Shown here piece after piece: positions 1 through 6,208 of a DNA stretch of 10,045 bases. The notes beneath the pieces were generated by a model. It saw only the letters and a list, made by a program, of their open reading frames with translations. It did not search any database and had not been told where the DNA came from. Position numbers and translations under genes: made by a program. The stretch is from Sphingomonadaceae bacterium. Lineage in GTDB: Bacteria; Pseudomonadota; Alphaproteobacteria; Sphingomonadales; Sphingomonadaceae. The stretch is taken from positions 1-10,045 of the forward strand of contig JAFAZM010000036.1 of the NCBI GenBank assembly GCA_019239785.1, read 5' to 3'. Within the stretch, counting starts at the first letter, position 1, and the number at the start of each line of letters is the position of its first letter.

Positions 1-174
1 GGCGACCGGGCGCCGGCGGGCGAGCTGGAGCTGGTCTCCAGCCGGACCTCCACCACCGGCGTGATCATGGCGATCTATCGGCCGAGCGGCCCGATCCGCA
101 CCGGCTCCTTCCAGCTCGCCGAGCCGAACGAAGCCGAGCAGGCGCGCCGCGCGCGGATGGCGGAGGAGGGCTGA
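1..174 (+). CDS. C-terminal end of an unidentified protein (5' truncated by window edge)
   Basis: Frame 1 is open from the first base to a TGA at 172-174, giving 57 residues. The tail reads ...GVIMAIYRPSGPIRTGSFQL... and ends in a charged Glu/Arg/Ala-rich helix (EAEQARRARMAEEG). I do not recognise the family and no catalytic motif is visible. The reality of the frame is supported by the next gene: its Shine-Dalgarno sequence (GGAGGAGGG, 162-170) lies inside the last codons of this frame, and its ATG comes three bases after this stop. That is the usual arrangement of a translationally coupled operon pair. An ArsR-type regulator often sits upstream of AHSA1-type genes, but this fragment shows no helix-turn-helix, so I do not assign it as one. 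Confidence 0.6.
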   Translation, partial: GDRAPAGELELVSSRTSTTGVIMAIYRPSGPIRTGSFQLAEPNEAEQARRARMAEEG

Positions 175-177
175 GCC

Positions 178-600
178 ATGGCGGACAATGTCAGCGTCAC
201 CGTCGAGCGCCGCATCGCCGCACCGCCGGAGAGGGTGTTCGACGCCTGGCTCGACCCGGACGGGCTCGGCCGCTGGCTGTTCGCCACGCCCGACGGAGTG
301 ATGGAGAAGGTCGAGGTCGAGCCGCGGGTCGGCGGCCGCTTCCTGGTCGTCGAGCGGCGCGGCGCCGACCTCGCCGAGCATCATGGCGAATATCTGGAGC
401 TCGACCGGCCGCGCCGACTCGTCTTCGATTTCTGGACCAGCTTCAGTGCGGAGCGGACGCGGGTCAGCGTCGACATCGCGCCGGACGGCGACGGCTCCCT
501 CCTCACCCTGCGGCACGAGGGCGTCTGGGCCGATTATGAGGACCGTACCCGCCAGGGCTGGACGATGATCGTCGGCAATCTCGCGAAGGCGGTGGAATAA
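178..600 (+). CDS. SRPBCC superfamily, AHSA1 (activator of Hsp90 ATPase homologue 1)-like protein
   Basis: A 140-residue cytoplasmic protein with no signal peptide. It follows the AHSA1/START-like helix-grip pattern from end to end. The N-terminal strand and helix read VERRIAAPPERVFDAWLDP, followed by the GRWL turn (residues about 8-33). A central VEPRVGGRFLVV strand pair sits near residues 47-58. The GEYLELDRPRRLVFDF segment (about 70-85) and an LTLRHEGV strand follow, leading to the amphipathic C-terminal helix beginning RQGWTMIVGNL. The length is normal for a single-domain member. Such proteins enclose a hydrophobic ligand cavity; the ligand and role of this one cannot be read from sequence. 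The start is the ATG at 178, seven bases after a strong GGAGGAGGG, and the gene is coupled to the truncated gene upstream. The fold assignment is firm; the physiological function is unknown. Confidence 0.88.
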   Translation: MADNVSVTVERRIAAPPERVFDAWLDPDGLGRWLFATPDGVMEKVEVEPRVGGRFLVVERRGADLAEHHGEYLELDRPRRLVFDFWTSFSAERTRVSVDIAPDGDGSLLTLRHEGVWADYEDRTRQGWTMIVGNLAKAVE

Positions 601-612
601 GCCGACATGAAA

Positions 613-641
613 AGCCCCTCCCCGGCGACCGGGGAGGGGCT
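613..641. terminator. Strong hairpin, probable bidirectional terminator
   Basis: A perfect 13-bp stem (AGCCCCTCCCCGG, 613-625, with CCGGGGAGGGGCT, 629-641) closes a 3-base CGA loop. It lies 12 bases after the stop of the SRPBCC gene and 26 bases after the stop of the convergent glycine-zipper gene. On the minus strand the stem runs into TTTT (complement of 610-613), so it looks best as an intrinsic terminator for the minus-strand gene. On the plus strand there is no T-run, so termination of the plus-strand operon there is inferred only from position. Confidence 0.8.
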
Positions 642-667
642 GAACAGGTTCGGAAGGTCGATCCGCT

Positions 668-1174
668 TTAGCAGCGGCTCGCCTCGCTGCCGACCAGGGC
701 GCCGAGGGCGCCGCCGATGATCGCGCCGGTCGTGCCGCCGCCGCGATGGTAGCGGTAGCGATAGCGGCCGCCGTCGCGGCCGATCTCCCGGCCGATCAGG
801 GCGCCCGCGGCGCCGCCGACGATCGCGCCGGTCGTGCCGTTGTCGCAGCCGTAATAGCCGTCGCGATAATAGCCCCGGCCGTAATAGCCGCCGCGATAGT
901 AAGACGGATAATAGCTGCCGTAATAGCTCGGGTAGTAGCTCGGGCCGTAATAAGCCGGGCCGTAATAGCCGCCATAATAGCTCGGGCCGTAGCCGATATA
1001 GACGCTCGTGTGCGAGCGATGGCGGGGGTAGTAGCCACGGTCGTAGCCGCGATCATAGCCGCGGTAATGGTCGCGGCCGTAATAGCCGCGATAATATTGC
1101 GCGTCGGCGGCCGCCGGCAGCGCGGTGAGGGCGGTGGTCGCAGCCAGCGCACCGAACATGAGTTTCCTGAGCAT
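668..1174 (-). CDS. Exported Tyr/Gly-rich protein with two glycine-zipper segments
   Basis: A 168-residue protein. Residues 1-25 form a Sec signal peptide (MLRKLMFGALAATTALTALPAAADA), with probable cleavage after Ala25. Residues 27-109 are low complexity, with repeated YYG, GYDR, GPSYY and SYYP units, many Tyr pairs and scattered Arg. Residues 114-130 (TTGAIVGGAAGALIGRE) and 148-164 (TTGAIIGGALGALVGSE) are two near-copies of a glycine zipper, the pattern seen in Gly-zipper/17-kDa surface-antigen-like envelope proteins, where it packs against or inserts in membranes. Only two cysteines occur, Cys110 and the C-terminal Cys168. There is no lipobox, so it is not a typical lipoprotein. The start is the ATG at 1174, six bases after GGGAG. 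The gene stands alone, with a terminator at 613-641. Function is unknown; a cell-envelope structural or stress role is plausible for the family but not shown here. Confidence 0.82.
   Translation of the reverse strand: MLRKLMFGALAATTALTALPAAADAQYYRGYYGRDHYRGYDRGYDRGYYPRHRSHTSVYIGYGPSYYGGYYGPAYYGPSYYPSYYGSYYPSYYRGGYYGRGYYRDGYYGCDNGTTGAIVGGAAGALIGREIGRDGGRYRYRYHRGGGTTGAIIGGALGALVGSEASRC
683..733 (-). repeat. Second copy of an internally duplicated glycine-zipper segment
   Basis: This encodes TTGAIIGGALGALVGSE, residues 148-164 of the Tyr/Gly-rich exported protein. It pairs with the upstream copy at 785-835. A 19-bp stretch GATCGCGCCGGTCGTGCCG is identical at 719-737 and 821-839, so the duplication is visible in DNA as well as protein. 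Confidence 0.75.
785..835 (-). repeat. First copy of an internally duplicated glycine-zipper segment
   Basis: This encodes TTGAIVGGAAGALIGRE, residues 114-130. It is separated from the second copy by a basic, Arg/Tyr-alternating linker (RYRYRYHRGG). The two zippers could form a hairpin of two membrane-associated helices. Confidence 0.75.
848..1096 (-). repeat. Degenerate Tyr/Gly tandem repeat region inside the glycine-zipper protein
   Basis: The plus strand shows recurring blocks such as GCCGTAATAG and GTAATAGCCGCC, equivalent to YYGP, YYGGYYG and SYYP codon units on the coding strand (residues 27-109). Repeat length varies, so there is no single clean period. Such stretches tend to expand and contract between strains. 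Confidence 0.65.
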
Positions 1175-1296
1175 GACGGGCTCCCGTTAAGACGTTTCGA
1201 CTCGGGGTGGTTAACGCTTATCCAATAAGCCGTGTTTCCCACATTTTTCCTGAGCCTTAGCTGAACGCTCACATTAGCGGAATTCAACCGCAGCCA
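1175..1296. other. Intergenic region upstream of the glycine-zipper gene, with a small palindrome
   Basis: This 122-bp stretch is less GC-rich than its surroundings and must hold the promoter of the minus-strand gene that starts at 1174. It contains a perfect palindrome GCTTAT-CCA-ATAAGC at 1216-1230, 42 bases before the start codon, a plausible operator position. I could not fix a convincing -35/-10 pair. No clear terminator with a T-run is visible for the gene that ends at 1297. Confidence 0.4.
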
Positions 1297-2019
1297 TCAG
1301 CGCCTGACCCCCCGGCGCGGCAGCTCGGCATTGAGGATCGGCGTCGCGAGCCCTGCCTGCGCGGCCGGCAGGCGGACGTCGAGCTTGAGCAGATTCCAAT
1401 CGCCGCTCGTATCCAGGACCGCCACGCCGTCGATCGGCCGATCGCTCGGGACGAGCCTGCTGTCGGTGCCGAGCCCCTCACGGCCGGCCGGCGTTGTGTA
1501 GCCGACCGCATTCGGCCGCAACCGCACCATATGGTCCGTCGGATAGGGCCCGCGCGGCAGCGGATCGCCGATTCCTTCGGCGGCAACGCGCCGGGCAAAC
1601 GCCATTTGCGCGGGGAAGGCGCGCGCAATGACGTTGGCGACTTCGAAACGGCCGGAGGTCCCGCCCACGCTGGAGCTCATCTGCACGGCCGGCCCGCGCA
1701 GCGGCGAGGAAGGTGAGGCCAGCAGATCGCGCGCGCCATGCGGCTCCGGCGTCACGATCAGGATCGAACCGTTGGAGCCGTAGAGACCGAAGCAGTTCCA
1801 GCCGCGCGGCGCCAGCACGCCGAGGTCGCCCGAGGCATAATAAGCGAGCTGCGCCGCGGCCGCCGCCGGCACCGCGGGCACGGCACCGCGGCGCGGCGCC
1901 GGCTGCGGCCCCTGCTGTCCGTCCGAGGGGCAGCCGACGAACGGCACCGACGCCGGCCCGGCGGCCGCCGCGGCGCCGCCCCAGGCCAGCGCCAGCAAAG
2001 AGAGCCCGACGCGGATCAC
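1297..2019 (-). CDS. Exported protein of unknown function, coupled to the prolyl oligopeptidase
   Basis: A 240-residue protein. Residues 1-20 (MIRVGLSLLALAWGGAAAAA) form a short Sec signal. A Pro/Ala-rich linker (about 36-56) follows, then a folded region beginning AYYASGDLGVLAPRGWNCFG and continuing GLYGSNGSILIVTPEP (about 59-94). There are two cysteines, Cys30 (VGCPSD) and Cys76 (GWNCFG), which could form a disulfide in the periplasm. The C-terminal half contains FEVANVIARAFPAQMAFARRV and WNLLKLDVRLP. I recognise no named domain or catalytic motif. It starts with GTG at 2019-2017 inside a GTGA overlap with the stop of the upstream peptidase, and the upstream ribosome-binding site is weak, so it is probably translated by coupling from the peptidase message. 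Co-expression suggests an accessory or chaperone-like role or a shared substrate; this is inference only. Confidence 0.78.
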   Translation of the reverse strand: MIRVGLSLLALAWGGAAAAAGPASVPFVGCPSDGQQGPQPAPRRGAVPAVPAAAAAQLAYYASGDLGVLAPRGWNCFGLYGSNGSILIVTPEPHGARDLLASPSSPLRGPAVQMSSSVGGTSGRFEVANVIARAFPAQMAFARRVAAEGIGDPLPRGPYPTDHMVRLRPNAVGYTTPAGREGLGTDSRLVPSDRPIDGVAVLDTSGDWNLLKLDVRLPAAQAGLATPILNAELPRRGVRR

Positions 2020-4169
2020 CGCCGTGCCGTCCGCGGTGCGGCCGCCGTCGCCGCGGGCACGCGCATGCCGGTGAAATGCGCGATGAAGGCGTACATGTCG
2101 CTGAACTCCTCGATCTGCTTGTCGGTCGGCTTGCCCGAGCCGTGGCCTGCGCGGGTCTCGATCCGGATCAGGTGCGGCGCGCCGTTCGGATCGGCATGCT
2201 GCATCGCCGAGATATATTTGAAGCTGTGGCCGGGGACGACGCGGTCGTCGGTGTCGGCGGTGGTGGCCAGCACCGCGGGGTAATGCACGCCCGCCCGGAT
2301 GTTATGATAGGGGGAATAGCGCCTGAGGATCCGGAAATCGGCCTCGCGGTTCGGATAGCCGTAATCGTCGACCCAATAGCGGCCCGCGGTGAAGCGGTCG
2401 AAGCGCAGCATGTCCATCACGCCGACGCCGGGCAAGGCCGCGGCGAACAGGTCCGGGCGCTGGTTCACCACCGCCCCGATCAGCAGGCCGCCGTTCGAAC
2501 GCCCCTCGATCGCCAGCGTGCGCGGCGAGGCGATGTGCTGGCGATCCAGATATTCGGCGGCGGCGATGAAATCGTCGAACACGTTCTGCTTGTTCGCCCG
2601 CCGGCCGGCATCGTGCCAGGCCTCGCCATATTCGCCGCCGCCGCGGATATTGGCGACCGCGAGCACGCCGCCCATGTCGACCCAGGTCATCCAGCGCGGC
2701 TGGAAGGCGGGCGTCGAGCTGATGTCGAAGCCGCCATAGCCGTAGAGCAAAGTCGGCTGCGGATGGCGCACGTCGAGGCCGCGGCGATGGACCAGGAACA
2801 TCGGGATGCGGGTGCCGTCGCGCGAGGGATAGAAGGCCTGGCGGACGACGAACTGGTTGGGATCGAAATGGAGCCGAGGCTGGGCGAAGACGCTGGTCCG
2901 GCCGGTGGCGCTGTCGTAGCGGTAGATCGTCGCCGGCCGGTTGTAGCTGGCGAAGCTGTAGAAGGTATCGCTCGACGACTGGTCGCCGCGAAAGCCGCCG
3001 GCGCTGCCGATCCCCGGCAAGGCGACCGCGCCGATCCGGCGGCCGTCGAGGCCGAAGGTGCGCACCTCGCTCTTCGCGTCGACCAGATATTCGGCGATCA
3101 GCCGGTTGCCGACGATCGAGGCGCCTTCCAGCGTCGCCGCGTCCTGCGGCACAATCTCCCGGATCTGCAGTCGGTCCTGCGAGACGTCGGTGGCGACGAT
3201 GCGCTGGCACGGCGCGCCGTTGTTGGTCCGCCAGTAGAAGACGTTCCCCGCATTGCCGAGATAGTTCCAGTCATTCTCCATGCCGGTGATCAGCCGGCGC
3301 GGCGGACGGCCCGGATGGGCGAGGTCGATCAGGGTGATCTCGTAGCGGGCGTCGGTGCCCTCCGAAGAGCTGACGATCAGCCAGTTCCCGTCCTCGGAGA
3401 CCTCGGCATTGTTGTTCCAGCGCGGATGGTCGGGCGTCTCGAAGACCAGCCGGTCCTCGCTCTGCGGCGTGCCGAGCCGGTGGAAATAGACCTTCTGGTT
3501 CTCGTTCAATTGCTGGAACTGATGCTCGCCGGGCTCGGGAAAGCGGGAGTAGAAGAAGCCGGAGCCGTCCTTCGCCCAATCGAGGTTGGAGAATTTCACC
3601 CAGCGCACCTCGTCCCCGGTGGGCCGGCCGGTGGCGACGTCGAGCACGCGCACGGTCCGCCAGTCGGTGCCGCCGTCCTGGATCGAATAGAGCAGGTGGC
3701 TGCCGTCCTCCGACGGCTGCCATTCGGCGAGCGCGGTGGCGCCGTCCTGCGACCAGGTGTTGGGATCGAGCAGCATCCGCGGCTGCGCATTCAGGCTGTC
3801 GCGGACGTAGAGCACCGACTGGTTCTGCAGCCCGTCATTGCGGGTGTAGAAAACATGATGGCCCTTCACCTCGGGAATGCCGAAGCGCTCGTAATCGTAC
3901 ATCTGCGTCATCCGCGCGCGGAAGGCGGCGCGGGCCGGCAGCGTGGCGAGGAAGGACTGGGTGACCTGGTTCTGCGCGTTCACCCAGGCGCGGACCTGGT
4001 CGTCGCGGCGCACGTCGTTCTCGAGCCAGCGATAGGGATCGGCGACACGCTCGCCGAACTGCTCCTCGACCACGTCGCCGCGGGCGGTGTCGGGATAGTG
4101 AAGGACGGGAGCGGGCTGGGCGGAGGCGATGGCGGCGAGGGGGAGAAGAAGCAAAGCGGCGAGGCGCAT
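2016..4169 (-). CDS. Exported prolyl oligopeptidase (serine peptidase family S9A)
   Basis: A 717-residue enzyme. Residues 1-17 (MRLAALLLLPLAAIASA) form a Sec signal with the mature protein starting QPAPVLHYP, so it acts in the periplasm or outside. The N-terminal part contains the family's DPYRWLEN segment, followed by a seven-bladed beta-propeller (about 70-430) and a C-terminal alpha/beta-hydrolase domain. The catalytic triad is visible as Ser558 in GRSNGG, Asp641 in TDDRVVPGHS and His676 in RAGHGSGK. Trp599 in GRYWVDDYG matches the Trp that stacks on the substrate proline in mammalian prolyl oligopeptidase, and the Arg after DD matches its substrate-binding Arg. Length is typical. It should cleave short proline-containing peptides on the carboxyl side of proline. 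I chose the ATG at 4169 because it follows GGAG by five bases and begins directly with the signal; a GTG at 4190 would add seven residues and lacks this support. It is the first gene of a two-gene operon and is divergent from an M28 peptidase. Confidence 0.95.
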   Translation of the reverse strand: MRLAALLLLPLAAIASAQPAPVLHYPDTARGDVVEEQFGERVADPYRWLENDVRRDDQVRAWVNAQNQVTQSFLATLPARAAFRARMTQMYDYERFGIPEVKGHHVFYTRNDGLQNQSVLYVRDSLNAQPRMLLDPNTWSQDGATALAEWQPSEDGSHLLYSIQDGGTDWRTVRVLDVATGRPTGDEVRWVKFSNLDWAKDGSGFFYSRFPEPGEHQFQQLNENQKVYFHRLGTPQSEDRLVFETPDHPRWNNNAEVSEDGNWLIVSSSEGTDARYEITLIDLAHPGRPPRRLITGMENDWNYLGNAGNVFYWRTNNGAPCQRIVATDVSQDRLQIREIVPQDAATLEGASIVGNRLIAEYLVDAKSEVRTFGLDGRRIGAVALPGIGSAGGFRGDQSSSDTFYSFASYNRPATIYRYDSATGRTSVFAQPRLHFDPNQFVVRQAFYPSRDGTRIPMFLVHRRGLDVRHPQPTLLYGYGGFDISSTPAFQPRWMTWVDMGGVLAVANIRGGGEYGEAWHDAGRRANKQNVFDDFIAAAEYLDRQHIASPRTLAIEGRSNGGLLIGAVVNQRPDLFAAALPGVGVMDMLRFDRFTAGRYWVDDYGYPNREADFRILRRYSPYHNIRAGVHYPAVLATTADTDDRVVPGHSFKYISAMQHADPNGAPHLIRIETRAGHGSGKPTDKQIEEFSDMYAFIAHFTGMRVPAATAAAPRTARR

Positions 4170-4190
4170 GGGAACTCCGAATGATTTCAC

Positions 4191-4292
4191 TCGCTCATCC
4201 TGAGTAGCCGCTTAGCTTGTCGAAACGGCGTATCGAAGGACGTCCTTCGATACGGGCCCTCGCCAGGCTCGGTCCCTACTCAGGATGAGCGA
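4191..4292. repeat. Large palindromic repeat, copy 1 (arm order A-B')
   Basis: The outer inverted repeat is a perfect 17 bp: TCGCTCATCCTGAGTAG (4191-4207) against CTACTCAGGATGAGCGA (4276-4292). The centre is a perfect 26-bp palindrome at 4229-4254 made of CGTATCGAAGGAC and its complement, with no loop. Between these lie imperfectly complementary stretches that distinguish arm A (left, with TTAGCTTGTCGAA) from arm B (right). Arm A matches the right arm of the copy at 8275-8390 in 46 of 50 bases, and arm B matches its left arm in 46 of 50. This looks like a dispersed, hairpin-forming intergenic repeat of the REP/palindromic-unit kind. It ends 21 bases before the ATG of the prolyl oligopeptidase gene. 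Confidence 0.88.
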
Positions 4293-4359
4293 ATTGGTGC
4301 CAATAACACCGAGGTCTAGCAGCCTTGTGCCGCCAACGAAAAGTGCCAATGAGGCGCGC

Positions 4360-6042
<1,683 letters not shown>

Positions 6043-6068
6043 GCCGACTCGACACTCGATCCCTTTGG

Positions 6069-6091
6069 CCTCCTCCCCCATAGGGAGAGGG
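6069..6091 (+). terminator. Weak GC-rich hairpin after the M28 gene
   Basis: CCTCCTCCC (6069-6077) can pair with GGGAGAGGG (6083-6091) across a 5-base loop, with one mismatch and one G-T pair. It lies 26 bases beyond the M28 stop codon. No T-run follows, so termination here is only suggested. Confidence 0.3.
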
Positions 6092-6149
6092 AGAATCCAT
6101 CGGCCTTCGAAATCGAAATAGCTTTAGCGACGCACTCCCAATTCTCCCC

Positions 6150-6178
6150 TTGCATTCGAGCCATTTCTCGAATGATAT
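6150..6178 (+). promoter_or_regulatory. Candidate sigma-70 promoter with an internal palindrome, upstream of the beta-propeller gene
   Basis: TTGCAT (6150-6155) and TGATAT (6173-6178) are separated by exactly 17 bases, in an AT-richer stretch of an otherwise GC-rich region. A perfect inverted repeat CATTCGAG (6153-6160), six bases, CTCGAATG (6167-6174) fills the spacer and overlaps both boxes. This is a classical position for a dimeric repressor operator. A small second dyad TTCGA-AA-TCGAA lies just upstream at 6106-6117. No transcription data exist here; the promoter and operator are read from sequence only. Confidence 0.5.
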
Positions 6179-6208
6179 GTTGTAACAAGCTTTAGGGAGG
6201 GGTGGAAC

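Noticed and set aside
848..1096. CRISPR-like array from the repeating plus-strand GTAATAGCC blocks
   Set aside because: The repeats are short, irregular and lie inside a coding frame for a Tyr/Gly-rich protein. There are no unique spacers of constant length.
1713..4184. An 823-codon plus-strand open frame opposite the prolyl oligopeptidase and its partner
   Set aside because: It is antisense to a clear S9A enzyme with an intact catalytic triad. The translation is Arg/Ala/Asp/Val-rich with no recognisable domain, as expected from GC-rich codon bias on the opposite strand.
4285..4359. Upstream ATG at 4285 as the start of the M28 protein
   Set aside because: It would add 25 residues before a lipoprotein signal and starts inside the palindromic repeat. 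The ATG at 4360 has a ribosome-binding site and places the signal at the N-terminus.
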